Notes under the pieces: model-generated
The model's input: the letters and a program-made list of their open reading frames with translations, nothing else
The model's database searches: none
What the model was told of the DNA's origin: nothing
Translations under genes and position numbers: made by a program
Assembly: GCF_030066995.1 (NCBI RefSeq)
Contig: NZ_JASJAP010000005.1
Coordinates: forward strand, 248,001 to 312,000
Origin: Erythrobacter sp.
Lineage (GTDB): Bacteria; Pseudomonadota; Alphaproteobacteria; Sphingomonadales; Sphingomonadaceae
DNA: 64,000 nt
Direction of reading: 5' to 3'
Shown here: positions 9,943 to 25,618 of the stretch, piece after piece
Layout: each line of letters starts with the position of its first letter
Position numbering within the stretch: position 1 is the stretch's first letter

Positions 9943-10560
9943 ATGCACAATGTTGCTGATCTCGATCTTTTTGGAAAAGATGGCACGTTTCACATCAGCG
10001 CAAACTTCGTTGCGCCAACATTAGGATACAGGGTTTCGCTCGACCCTATCATCTATGTTGTTGAGCCGAACGACAAAATCCAAGAATTCGTTTTGTCAGT
10101 GACCCCGCCTTCTGGCCCGTATACTTTACCAGCCTTGCAAGTGTTCCCGCTCGGCGGCAGTTTGCCCGCATGGGCCGAAGGGGCACGGATTAGAGGATCA
10201 TCGCTGGATCATATCGCCTCCATCAGGGGTCTGGTGAAAGAGGGCGATCCGATTGGCGACGACATGTATTTTCTTGAAGCGGTTTGCGTGAATGACGATA
10301 AGCTCATTGCTGATGTTCGCTATGGCGGAGGCATTGCGCGGCACGACTTCCGCCCGAGCTGGGATAGCGCGCTGGATAAATCGAATCCGCCCAAAGCGAC
10401 TCTGTACCTCAGCCACAATGGCAATAACGACACGGGCAAAGCCATCATCCCCGAGCGCTTAACCTTCGATCTGTCGCCGTATTTCGACAGCGGCGCCGAA
10501 GTCGATTTCGTAATCGCAACGCAAGTCGATCAGCGCGCAGTCCCGCGCTGCGCGTCCTGA
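9943..10560 (+). CDS. Orphan protein of unknown function, AT-richer than neighbours
   Basis: A 205-residue soluble protein that I do not recognise. There is no signal peptide and no obvious catalytic motif. The predicted composition is beta-rich, with many short hydrophobic runs (YRVSLDPIIYVV, LYLSHNGNND, LTFDLSPYF, VDFVIATQVD). A GGAGG lies seven bases before the ATG, so it is likely translated. The coding sequence has visibly more A/T, especially at third codon positions, than the housekeeping genes on either side, which suggests recent acquisition. It ends just before a strong hairpin terminator shared with rpoC, which reads towards it. Confidence 0.7.
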   Translation: MHNVADLDLFGKDGTFHISANFVAPTLGYRVSLDPIIYVVEPNDKIQEFVLSVTPPSGPYTLPALQVFPLGGSLPAWAEGARIRGSSLDHIASIRGLVKEGDPIGDDMYFLEAVCVNDDKLIADVRYGGGIARHDFRPSWDSALDKSNPPKATLYLSHNGNNDTGKAIIPERLTFDLSPYFDSGAEVDFVIATQVDQRAVPRCAS

Positions 10561-10572
10561 TTGCAGCTTTAC

Positions 10573-10611
10573 AAAACCCCGCCGGAAGCACGCGCTTTCG
10601 GCGGGGTTTTT
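10573..10611. terminator. Bidirectional intrinsic terminator between the orphan gene and rpoC
   Basis: An inverted repeat of 12 bases, AAAACCCCGCCG and CGGCGGGGTTTT, with a 14-base loop. It has a T run on the plus strand and a matching A run giving a T run on the minus strand. It lies 12 bases after the plus-strand stop and about 35 bases after the rpoC stop, so it can end transcripts from both sides. Confidence 0.9.
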
Positions 10612-10644
10612 GAGGGCCAGACCCTGCTTGTTCAAGCGCGAGGC

Positions 10645-14937
<4,293 letters not shown>

Positions 14938-14954
14938 TTCGTTTCCGCCTTCCT

Positions 14955-15056
14955 GCTCCCCTCCCCTCGGGGAGGGGGTGGGGGTGGGGGGTCAGTGCTC
15001 TCAGGCAGAGGCCGCAGCCCCCACCCCTCAATCCCCTCCCCGATGGGGAGGGGAGG
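14955..15056. repeat. REP-like inverted-repeat element in the rpoB-rpoC spacer
   Basis: The spacer contains two G/C-rich hairpins, CTCCCCTCCCC-TC-GGGGAGGGG and CCCCTCCCCGATGGGGAGGGG. They are themselves separated by a G-run (GGGGGTGGGGGTGGGGGG) and a complementary C-run (GCCCCCACCCC). The whole unit can therefore fold into one large imperfect hairpin. The pattern resembles the extragenic palindromic repeats common in sphingomonads. No T run follows, so it is not an obvious terminator; it may be a processing or stability element between the two messages. Confidence 0.75.
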
Positions 15057-15060
15057 CAAT

Positions 15061-19260
<4,200 letters not shown>

Positions 19261-19812
19261 GGAGAGCTGTGCCTCTTTTTATCAGAACGCGCGAGTGGAT
19301 CGGCCCACTCGCCTGGGGGATCGTGCGATGTCACGCGAAAACCAAGCCATCACCCACGCAAAAAACCCGACCACCTGACGAGGCTCATCGGCCCGTTCAG
19401 CAGCAGGTTCCCTGGGTCGCGAATATGGCAGTGCGCCGCTTCCATTCTTGGCCCGATCCTACGCGCATGAATCAGACCGTCTCGAAGTCGGCGTGTGAGG
19501 AGGCATGTAAGAGCTCTGCCCAATTTGTAAAGAGCGAAGTCCGCGCGCAAACCAAAGTGCCCGCCGGATCGAGGTATCGGCCGAAAACTTTCCTACTCGC
19601 CAGTGGATGAGTAGCGCCGACGCCATGGCGATGCATACCACCCCCGTTCGCCCGAAGGCCATTCGAAGTTGGAAAAGTGTCAACTTCGCTCTGCTTCACC
19701 AAGCAACTATTTTCAAAGCCAAATCTTGTGGATTTCCCGGATGACAGGGTGTCAACTTCGTCAATTTCGTCGACGCGGAATTATCGCAAAACAATCTTCG
19801 ACATATTGTTTT

Positions 19813-19825
19813 TCAATATTATTGA
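19813..19825. promoter_or_regulatory. Upstream palindromic operator candidate
   Basis: A perfect 6-1-6 inverted repeat TCAATA-T-TATTGA ends directly before the -35 hexamer TTGACA at 19826. It shares its half-site with the palindrome at 19858-19876. It is probably an operator for the XRE-type regulator encoded downstream; this is inferred from position and symmetry only. Confidence 0.5.
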
Positions 19826-19854
19826 TTGACAATAAATCCGAATCGGCCTAGCTG
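19826..19854 (+). promoter_or_regulatory. Promoter for the 41-aa peptide, DUF2975 and regulator genes
   Basis: A perfect -35 hexamer TTGACA at 19826-19831 is followed after 17 bases by TAGCTG at 19849-19854, a weak -10. The promoter lies in an A/T-rich patch between two palindromes with the same half-site, and 42 bases upstream of the first small gene. Confidence 0.5.
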
Positions 19855-19857
19855 TGA

Positions 19858-19876
19858 CTTATTGAATTTCAATAAG
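19858..19876. promoter_or_regulatory. Perfect 9-1-9 palindromic operator candidate
   Basis: The sequence CTTATTGAATTTCAATAAG is a perfect inverted repeat with a single central base. It sits immediately downstream of the predicted -10 box, a classic repressor position, and contains the same TATTGA half-site as the palindrome upstream of the -35. Autoregulation by the helix-turn-helix protein encoded at 20590 is the likeliest reading. Confidence 0.55.
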
Positions 19877-19895
19877 GGACATCAAGGAGATCAAT

Positions 19896-20021
19896 ATGAA
19901 CCGCATCGTTTCCCAATCAGTCGCCGCTTTCGCCGCGGTGTTTCTGACGATCATCTCGGTTAGCGCGATCGTCACCGTTCCGGCGGCCCAGGCCGTCACC
20001 TTGACGCCGGCGCTGGCCTGA
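19896..20021 (+). CDS. Small hydrophobic peptide, 41 aa
   Basis: A short gene starting MNRIVSQSVAAFAAVFLTII and ending in PALA. A strong AAGGAG lies six bases before the ATG. The peptide has a two-charge N-terminus and a hydrophobic stretch of about 20 residues, then SVSAIVTVPAAQA, which looks like a signal peptide with a possible AQA cleavage site or a single membrane anchor. No family is recognised. It is the first gene downstream of the palindrome-flanked promoter and 23 bases before the DUF2975 gene, so it is probably part of that operon. It could alternatively be a leader peptide. Confidence 0.6.
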   Translation: MNRIVSQSVAAFAAVFLTIISVSAIVTVPAAQAVTLTPALA

Positions 20022-20044
20022 ACACCACCAAGAGGGGCTATCAA

Positions 20045-20590
20045 ATGACAGACAAACCCAACGACCTGCTGCTGCTTGCGGGCAAGGCGCTGGCGCTCAT
20101 CATGCAGTTCTTCCTTGCACTGGGAGCGATCGCCTGCGTCATCGCGCTGCCTTTGGTGATCGTCTTTCAGGGCGAGATCAACGCTCAGATCTTGGCCGAA
20201 TTCGGCGAAGACGTGGGCAAGCTTCCGCTGCTTGCGATCATCGGCCTGATCGGTCTGATCATTGCCCTTTTAGGCCTCGCCTTCGTGTTCTTCGGCAAAT
20301 TGCGAGCGATCATCGGCACGGTCGGCGAAGGCGATCCCTTCGCGCCCATCAACGCCGTGCGTTTGGAGCTGATGGCGTGGATCATGCTGGCGTGCCAGGT
20401 GATCATCCTTCCCATCGGGGGACTCGCCTTGTTTCTGGCCAAATGGGCTGAGCCCATGGAGAACGTGGAGGCCACCATCGATGTCGGCATCGAGCTTGAG
20501 GGGCTGCTGCTGGTCGTCATCCTCTTCATCCTCGCCCGCGTGTTCAAGCATGGCGCCGAAATGCGCGAAGATCTCGAAGGGACCGTGTGA
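20045..20590 (+). CDS. DUF2975 membrane protein
   Basis: A 181-residue integral membrane protein matching DUF2975. It has four hydrophobic helices, at about residues 8-40, 58-88, 108-135 and 150-170, and the conserved segment GDPFAPINAVRLELMAW between helices 2 and 3. Many bacteria pair a DUF2975 protein with a small YozG-like helix-turn-helix regulator, as found here: the regulator gene overlaps this stop codon by one base. The pair probably forms a membrane sensor and DNA-binding partner, but the signal is unknown. An A/G-rich site (GAGGGG) precedes the ATG. Confidence 0.85.
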   Translation: MTDKPNDLLLLAGKALALIMQFFLALGAIACVIALPLVIVFQGEINAQILAEFGEDVGKLPLLAIIGLIGLIIALLGLAFVFFGKLRAIIGTVGEGDPFAPINAVRLELMAWIMLACQVIILPIGGLALFLAKWAEPMENVEATIDVGIELEGLLLVVILFILARVFKHGAEMREDLEGTV

Positions 20591-20841
20591 TGCCTCCCAA
20601 ACCTCTGGCAGACGACGAAGGAGCCGCGATCATGGTCAAACTCGATGACCTGCTGCACGAACGCCGCATGACGCTGACCGAACTGGCGGAGCGGGTCGGC
20701 CTGACCCTCGCCAACCTGTCCATCCTCAAGACCGGGAAGGCCAAGGCGATCCGCTTCACCACGCTCGCCGCGATCTGCCGCGAACTGGAATGCCAGCCGG
20801 GCGATCTGCTGAGCTATGAGAGCGAGGCGAGCGGTCTTTGA
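20590..20841 (+). CDS. XRE/Cro-CI type transcriptional regulator (YozG-like)
   Basis: An 83-residue protein consisting of little more than one helix-turn-helix domain: MVKLDDLLHERRMTLTELAE, then RVGLTLANLSILKTGKAKAI, which is the recognition helix region, and FTTLAAICRELECQPGDLL. This is the compact YozG-like form found with DUF2975. The ATG at 20590 shares its A with the DUF2975 stop, so the two are translationally coupled. An internal ATG at 20632 would give a 69-residue protein lacking a variable N-terminus and is a realistic alternative. It probably binds the TATTGA/TCAATA palindromes upstream of the operon. Confidence 0.85.
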   Translation: MPPKPLADDEGAAIMVKLDDLLHERRMTLTELAERVGLTLANLSILKTGKAKAIRFTTLAAICRELECQPGDLLSYESEASGL

Positions 20842-20884
20842 TCGGAAGCAGGTGCGCGGCGATGGCGCGCCTGTTCCCGTTTCC

Positions 20885-21754
20885 TCAACGCCGAAGCGCC
20901 AGCATCACGTCCTCCATCGGCGAACGCGCCAACAGTTCTTCGTGCGTGGTCGGGACAATTCCGGCCACGTGATCGATCCGCAAAATTGTAAAGCCGGGGG
21001 CGGCAAGCCGATCCAGAAACGCAGCGGGATCGCTGTATCGCGCGGCCGTGAATTCAAGCAGCACGGTCTTGAGCGTCCCGCTATCGAGCAGACCTCTCGC
21101 CCCCGCCCACAAAAGCTCCTCGGCGCCCTCGACATCGACCTTGGCGAGCTCGATTTGCGACCAGCGCTCCTCGCTATCGAGGCGGCGCGTCTGGACCAGC
21201 GCCGCGTGTTCGGACAGCTCGCCCTCCCAGGGCTCCAGATAGGCTTTGCTTTCCTGTTGAGGCGGGATCACCAGAGCCATGGGCACGCGATCCTCGCCAG
21301 CCAGCGCGACTGTGTTCACCTCGGATCGCTCGCCAAATCCGTTCACCGCGAGCGACTGCGTCACAAGCTTGGCAAGGCGCGCGTTCGGCTCGAACGCGTG
21401 GACGAAGCCTTCCGGCCCGACCAGCTCGGCCATCAGCAGGCTGAAATAGCCGTGATTGGCGCCAATATCGGCGACCACCATTCCGGGTTTCACCAGCTCG
21501 CACACCGCCTCGGTGACCCAGAATTCCCAGAAGCCATCAAACATCAGATGCGGCGACATGTCGCGATCGTTGGTATCCACAAACATCTTGTACCGCCCAA
21601 GCACCCTGCAAAGCGCGATGTCGGAACCGAGATACGCGTTCTGGCAGCGCGCCCTGATCCGCTTCTCGCACTCGTAGCGCGATCTCTCGGTCAGCTCGGG
21701 TATCGAGAAGAGATCGAAGCCGCGCGCGGGCTCAAAGGCCTGTTGTTCGTTCAC
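20885..21754 (-). CDS. FkbM family methyltransferase
   Basis: A 289-residue S-adenosylmethionine-dependent methyltransferase of the FkbM type. The SAM-binding motif I reads VVADIGANHGYFSLLMAEL, the acidic motif II reads VHAFEPNARL, and the family hallmark KVDVEGAEELLW lies at about residues 205-216. FkbM enzymes usually O-methylate sugars or polyketide hydroxyls; the substrate cannot be told here. The start is a GTG preceded by a G-rich site. It stands alone between the DUF2975 unit and rplJ and interrupts what is normally a tight rpl-rpo cluster. Confidence 0.88.
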   Translation of the reverse strand: MNEQQAFEPARGFDLFSIPELTERSRYECEKRIRARCQNAYLGSDIALCRVLGRYKMFVDTNDRDMSPHLMFDGFWEFWVTEAVCELVKPGMVVADIGANHGYFSLLMAELVGPEGFVHAFEPNARLAKLVTQSLAVNGFGERSEVNTVALAGEDRVPMALVIPPQQESKAYLEPWEGELSEHAALVQTRRLDSEERWSQIELAKVDVEGAEELLWAGARGLLDSGTLKTVLLEFTAARYSDPAAFLDRLAAPGFTILRIDHVAGIVPTTHEELLARSPMEDVMLALRR

Positions 21755-22143
21755 CGGGAACCCCCTTGTCGATCACCGCGCGACCCTCGCGCGACCGGTC
21801 GGGCCGTCCTTAGCGCGCGGCCTCGCTTTCACAAGCCGGGAGAACGCTTAAAACTCCGCAACGCTTGACTTTGCCGGCGCAGCGGCTAATGGCGCGGGCC
21901 GACCGGGTAACCGGTCATCCGTCCAAGACCGTTGCTGAGCGGAACACACCGCTCTTAATTCGCAGCCTAGACGGGGAAACGAGATTATTCGCTGCGTCAT
22001 TCGTGACGTTTGCCCTCGAGCCTTGTGGCTCACCCTCCTTCCCCATCGCTGGACCTTACGCTCGTGTCGATGCTCGGCATGGGTGAATATGAGCCGGTCG
22101 TGCGCGCTCAAATCGCGCGCGGCCATTAGTGAAGGAGTATGGC
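21755..22143 (+). promoter_or_regulatory. rplJ promoter and long leader
   Basis: A non-coding stretch of 389 bases. A plausible promoter is TTGACT at 21865-21870 with TAATGG at 21887-21892 (16-base spacing). That would give a leader of roughly 245 bases before rplJ. Long leaders upstream of rplJ typically carry the binding site through which the L10-L7/L12 complex represses its own translation, and several G/C-rich stems are possible here. The exact fold was not worked out. Confidence 0.4.
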
Positions 22144-22659
22144 ATGGATCGTTCGCAAAAAGCCGAAGCGGTTGCCCAGCTCAACGACGTCTTCAATGAG
22201 GTTGGCGTGGTCGTTGTGACCCGCAATCTCGGCCTGAGCGTGGACCAGTCCACCGAACTGCGCGGCAAGATGCGTGAAGCCGGAGCTTCCTACAAGGTTG
22301 CGAAGAACCGTCTCGCCAAGCTCGCCCTGAAGGACACCGACTATGTCGGGATCGAAGAGTTTCTCTCCGGCCCGACCGCGCTGGCCTGGTCGCAGGACCC
22401 GGTCGCGGCTGCCAAGACCGCTGTCGACTTCGCCAAGTCGAACGACAAGCTGGAGATCGTCGGCGGTTCGATGGGCACGCAGGTTCTCGACGAAGCCGGG
22501 GTCAAGGCGCTCGCCTCGATGCCCAGCCTCGACGAGCTGCGCGGCACGCTTGTTGGCCTCATCAATGCCCCGGCGACCAAGATCGCTCAGGTCGTCAATG
22601 CGCCCGCCAACAAGCTGGCCCGTGTCTTTGGTGCCTATGGCGCCAAGGAAGACGCTTAA
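22144..22659 (+). CDS. rplJ: 50S ribosomal protein L10
   Basis: Ribosomal protein L10, 171 residues, which anchors the L7/L12 stalk to the large subunit. Landmarks are [10 protein letters not shown] at the start, [14 protein letters not shown], the conserved [13 protein letters not shown] and GPTALAWS, and a C-terminal helix with [16 protein letters not shown] that binds L7/L12 dimers. The frame extends to a GTG at 22129, but the ATG at 22144 has a GAAGGAG site at the right distance and gives the normal start. It is followed after 97 bases by rplL. Confidence 0.97.
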   Translation: MDRSQKAEAVAQLNDVFNEVGVVVVTRNLGLSVDQSTELRGKMREAGASYKVAKNRLAKLALKDTDYVGIEEFLSGPTALAWSQDPVAAAKTAVDFAKSNDKLEIVGGSMGTQVLDEAGVKALASMPSLDELRGTLVGLINAPATKIAQVVNAPANKLARVFGAYGAKEDA

Positions 22660-22664
22660 GAGAC

Positions 22665-22682
22665 GCCTCCTCAAGGGGAGGC
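22665..22682 (+). other. Small hairpin in the rplJ-rplL spacer
   Basis: GCCTCC and GGAGGC form a six-base stem around a six-base loop six bases after the rplJ stop. There is no T run, so it is not a full terminator. A hairpin here could adjust rplL output, since L7/L12 is needed in several copies per ribosome; this is inference. Confidence 0.4.
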
Positions 22683-22756
22683 CGAACAGACGTATTCGCG
22701 AACAACGAAACATTTGGGGTCCAATCGACCCCGCCACTTAATTGGAGTGAACCATC

Positions 22757-23137
22757 ATGGCTGATATTTCCAAGCTTGTTGAAGAACTTTCGAAGCTGAC
22801 CGTCCTTGAGGCGGCTGAACTCGCCAAGGCGCTGGAAGAAGAGTGGGGCGTGAGCGCCGCCGCAGCTGTCGCCGTGGCAGGCCCCGCCGCTGGCGGTGGT
22901 GGCGGCGAAGCCGCTGCCGAAGAGAAGGACGAATTCGACGTCATCCTCACCGGCGACGGCGGCAAGAAGATCCAGGTCATCAAGGTCGTTCGCGCGATCA
23001 CCGGTCTGGGCCTCACCGAAGCCAAGGCGCTGGTCGAAGGCGCGCCCAAGCCGCTGAAGGAAGCCGCGCCCAAGGCCGAAGCCGAAGAGATCAAGGCGAA
23101 GGTCGAAGAAGCCGGCGGCACCGTCGAGCTCAAGTAA
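22757..23137 (+). CDS. rplL: 50S ribosomal protein L7/L12
   Basis: Ribosomal stalk protein L7/L12, 126 residues. The N-terminal dimerisation domain ([21 protein letters not shown]) is followed by an Ala/Gly-rich hinge ([13 protein letters not shown]). The C-terminal domain has the factor-binding surface [20 protein letters not shown] and ends in [10 protein letters not shown]. Length and composition are normal. It is the last gene of the rplJ-rplL unit and is followed by a short inverted repeat and a strong terminator, not by rpoB. Confidence 0.98.
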   Translation: MADISKLVEELSKLTVLEAAELAKALEEEWGVSAAAAVAVAGPAAGGGGGEAAAEEKDEFDVILTGDGGKKIQVIKVVRAITGLGLTEAKALVEGAPKPLKEAAPKAEAEEIKAKVEEAGGTVELK

Positions 23138-23183
23138 CGCGAGACTTGGGTCGCGCGCGAGCGCGGGCCTTAGTCGCAGCGTT

Positions 23184-23204
23184 ATCCCGGACTTGATCCG
23201 GGAT
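23184..23204. repeat. Short extragenic palindrome
   Basis: ATCCCGGA-CTTGA-TCCGGGAT is a perfect 8-5-8 inverted repeat downstream of rplL. The core CCCGGACTTGATCCGGG is a sequence often seen scattered through alphaproteobacterial intergenic regions, so this is probably one copy of a dispersed palindromic repeat. Confidence 0.6.
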
Positions 23205-23230
23205 CTCGATCCGCTTGGTCGGACAAAGAA

Positions 23231-23262
23231 GGGGCGGTGCCAGCGATGGCGCCGCCCTTTTT
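23231..23262 (+). terminator. Intrinsic terminator of rplJ-rplL
   Basis: The stem GGGCGGTGCC and GGCGCCGCCC encloses a six-base loop AGCGAT and is followed by a run of T. It lies about 95 bases after the rplL stop and just before the 3' end of the convergent serpin gene. Confidence 0.85.
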
Positions 23263-23271
23263 CGTGTGCGC

Positions 23272-24675
23272 TTACAGCTTGGGCGGGCAGCCTTGCGCTG
23301 CGCTGACAACAGGATCAGGCGACAGATCGGGCGCCGGCCCATCGGTGGTCTCCTGACGTGGATCGACCAGCCGCCCGACAAACAGGATCGCGCCCGTCCG
23401 TTTGTCCCGCAGCAGAAACATTAAGGGATGATCCGCGCGAAAGATGAAGGGCGGCGGAGGCGGAGGGCCTCTTTTCGCGCTAGTTACAGTAATCGTTCCC
23501 ATCACGACCGCCGTGGCGGCTGCGGCTTCGGAGCCCTTCTCGTCGACATCGATGTTGGCTTGATGAATAATATTCGAGATGGTCAAGCCGCAGGTGGACT
23601 TGTCGCCAATGGTCACGGTTGGCATTCTGTCTTCAGTAAGAGGAAAGCGAGCCATCCGATCGAAGTTCGCCTGCTTCGAAAACGGCAGCGGCGCGCCCAT
23701 GGCCTCAATCACCTTTGCAAGGTCGGCGCTCCAATCGAGACTCATCTTCGGGACGGTCAACACAGTGTCGCGAGGTTCTGTTTGGTCGAGTTCCTCCAGC
23801 CACTTCTCAAGCTTCCCGGCCGAAAGCGTGCGCTCCAGCCGCGCGAGACCATCAGGCCTATCGGGCAGAATGGCGACCATGCTGACCTCTTCGCCCTTGT
23901 AAGGCAGATCCACTAGCTTGACCGAGCCGCGCTCGATCCCGCGGAAGTCGTTGCGCGTGTTCATGAGTTCCGCGTCGATCTTTTCGCCGTCGCTCATCGT
24001 AAAGGGCTCGGTCTTGGTCTGCTCGTTGCGGAAGGGCTTGAGCCAATCGGCCTTCCAGTAGATCGCGTTAACCAGCACAGCCGCCGTTGTTTCGCGGATA
24101 ACCTTTGGGGGAATAAGGTTCGCGATCCGGTCCTCGGTCTGGCCTGCGACCCAAAGGTTGATCGCCTTACGCGCCGCTTCGGGATCGGCGGTGAAATCGA
24201 CCCGCCTGAAAGCGCCAGATGCTTTTTGCTCGAGATCGGCCGTGTAATCCGGCTCGAGCTTTAGATCCTTGTGAACCCAGAAGGCGTTGGCGCTGCGCAG
24301 TTCGCGGCCCTCGCCCGACAGGTTCATCGTCTGATCAAGCTCTCCCGCGGCGCGCAGATAGGAAACAGGGCTGCCGGGATAGCGCATCACCCTAGCCATT
24401 TGTTCAGCCGTCTCACCGTCCGCGCCGCGATAGGCGAAGCCCATGGCAAGCGAGACACTGGCGGGGGAGAAGAACAGATTGTCACCATCTTTCGCCACTT
24501 CGCGATACAGATCGAGCGCGAAGGCATTCGAACCCTCCACCGCGTCTTCCAGGCTAACGGCGTCTGCCTCCAGATCGGCAGCGGTCGCAGCGCCAGCGCG
24601 AGCCGTTGCGCAAGCGGGCAACAACGCGATTAGACCGCCAGCCAGAAAGGCCGAGATAAAGGCTCCGGGTTTCAT
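23272..24675 (-). CDS. Serpin family lipoprotein, predicted inhibitory
   Basis: A 467-residue serpin, a suicide inhibitor of serine or cysteine proteases. The N-terminus has a lipoprotein signal with Cys 22 in LLPAC. The serpin body shows NLFFSPASVSLAMGFAYRGA, LVNAIYWKADW, the shutter/breach segments and the C-terminal FRADHPLMFLLRDKRTGAILFVGR. The reactive-centre hinge at about residues 379-389 reads EKGSEAAAATA, the small-residue pattern of inhibitory serpins. Counting from the hinge glycine places P1-P1' at Ile 395-Thr 396. A run of six prolines at about 404-409 follows the reactive loop and is unusual. A Pro/Ser-rich tail of about 25 residues extends past the normal end. Lipid anchoring suggests protection of the envelope from proteases. 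Confidence 0.88.
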   Translation of the reverse strand: MKPGAFISAFLAGGLIALLPACATARAGAATAADLEADAVSLEDAVEGSNAFALDLYREVAKDGDNLFFSPASVSLAMGFAYRGADGETAEQMARVMRYPGSPVSYLRAAGELDQTMNLSGEGRELRSANAFWVHKDLKLEPDYTADLEQKASGAFRRVDFTADPEAARKAINLWVAGQTEDRIANLIPPKVIRETTAAVLVNAIYWKADWLKPFRNEQTKTEPFTMSDGEKIDAELMNTRNDFRGIERGSVKLVDLPYKGEEVSMVAILPDRPDGLARLERTLSAGKLEKWLEELDQTEPRDTVLTVPKMSLDWSADLAKVIEAMGAPLPFSKQANFDRMARFPLTEDRMPTVTIGDKSTCGLTISNIIHQANIDVDEKGSEAAAATAVVMGTITVTSAKRGPPPPPPFIFRADHPLMFLLRDKRTGAILFVGRLVDPRQETTDGPAPDLSPDPVVSAAQGCPPKL

Positions 24676-25167
24676 TCTGCTCCCCTTTTTCTGGCCGCTA
24701 ATCCAGCGGCGCGCGCTTAGTGGGCGAACCGCCGCAGGATTAGCCGCAAAGCCTTAATCCATTGCTTCCAAAGGACGGTCTGTCGCAACGGCATCGTCGC
24801 CCGAAGGCGCGGAGGTTGGGAGCGGTCTCACGCCACGAAACCGCGCGACTCGGCGACGTCGATTCGCACCGCTCGCCGGTCTGGATTCGGCAAGATTACG
24901 AGTTGATGATACAAAATGTTACATTAGGGGCAGCGCGTGCACGAAAATTTCCGCGCTCAAAACTGGGGTCAGCGCAAGGCGGTGAAATTTTTTGCAGGCT
25001 AGATGACCGGAATTCACCGTCGGCCAGCGGATTCCCTAGGCGAACGCGCGAATCCAAAAATGGGACACCCCCAGACTCTGACGGAATCAACCTTTCTTTC
25101 CGGCCCGGACTTCGACTAACGATCTGTTAACGGGCGCAACCGTCACAATTTTTGCGAGAGGGGCTTG
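24676..25167. other. Intergenic region upstream of the curli locus
   Basis: A 492-base non-coding stretch between the divergent serpin and csgF genes, so it must hold both promoters. An A/T-rich patch around 24893-24935 (TTGATGATACAAAATGTTACATT) and another around 24985-24995 stand out against G/C-rich flanks and are likely protein-binding or promoter sites for csgF. No clear -35/-10 pair, small gene or RNA was identified. Confidence 0.45.
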
Positions 25168-25590
25168 ATGAACGTTTTCCGGCTTAGCGCTGCGGCACTT
25201 GCTGCGGCGATGCTCTGTCATCCTGCGTACGCGCAGGACCTCGTGCACGAACCGATTTCGCCCACATTTGGCGGCAATCCTTTCAATTCGACGCACATCC
25301 TTGGCATCGCCAACGCGCAGAACGACACGCGTGATCCGCGCACCCAGAATGAAGAAACGCAAGCGGACGCCTTTGCCCGGCAACTTGAATCGCGGCTGCT
25401 TTCCGCGCTCTCCACGCAAGTCGTGGACGCCATCTTTGGCGAGAACCCCGAAGATCAGGGGACGATCAGTTTTGGCGAACAGACTATCGAATTCTTCCGT
25501 TCGCTTGACGAAGTCACGCTGATCATTCGCGATGAGGGGACGGGAGAGGAAACGCGCATCGTGGTGCCTTTGTTTGTCGAAGTGAATTGA
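25168..25590 (+). CDS. csgF: Curli assembly protein CsgF
   Basis: A 140-residue secreted protein matching CsgF, which docks on the outside of the CsgG pore and helps anchor and nucleate curli fibres. A signal peptide covers residues 1-22 (ending AYA). The mature N-terminus carries the hallmark PTFGGNPFN followed by ILGIANAQND, the region that inserts into the CsgG channel in E. coli. A C-terminal part with TIEFFRSLDEVTLIIRD and IVVPLFVEVN follows. The ATG at 25168 is preceded by GAGAGGGG. It is the first gene of the curli locus, with csgG 28 bases downstream. Confidence 0.9.
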   Translation: MNVFRLSAAALAAAMLCHPAYAQDLVHEPISPTFGGNPFNSTHILGIANAQNDTRDPRTQNEETQADAFARQLESRLLSALSTQVVDAIFGENPEDQGTISFGEQTIEFFRSLDEVTLIIRDEGTGEETRIVVPLFVEVN

Positions 25591-25618
25591 TCAGATAGTT
25601 TTGATGGGGGATGCAGTG

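Larger units (their letters stand above)
19261..19857. other. Intergenic region holding the rpoB promoter area and repeats
   Basis: No gene is seen in this non-coding stretch. A 12-base sequence, GTGTCAACTTCG, occurs twice in the same orientation at 19677-19688 and 19749-19760. Its complement gives two TTGACA hexamers on the minus strand, which are candidate -35 boxes for rpoB, although a good -10 is not obvious. A perfect palindrome TGACA-GGG-TGTCA lies at 19742-19754. From about 19770 the sequence becomes A/T-rich and merges into the promoter of the small gene at 19896. The distance to rpoB implies a long untranslated leader. Confidence 0.5.

Noticed and set aside
25601..25618. Upstream starts of csgG at TTG 25601 and ATG 25604
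   Set aside because: They lengthen the signal peptide without improving it; ATG 25619 gives a compact lipoprotein signal.
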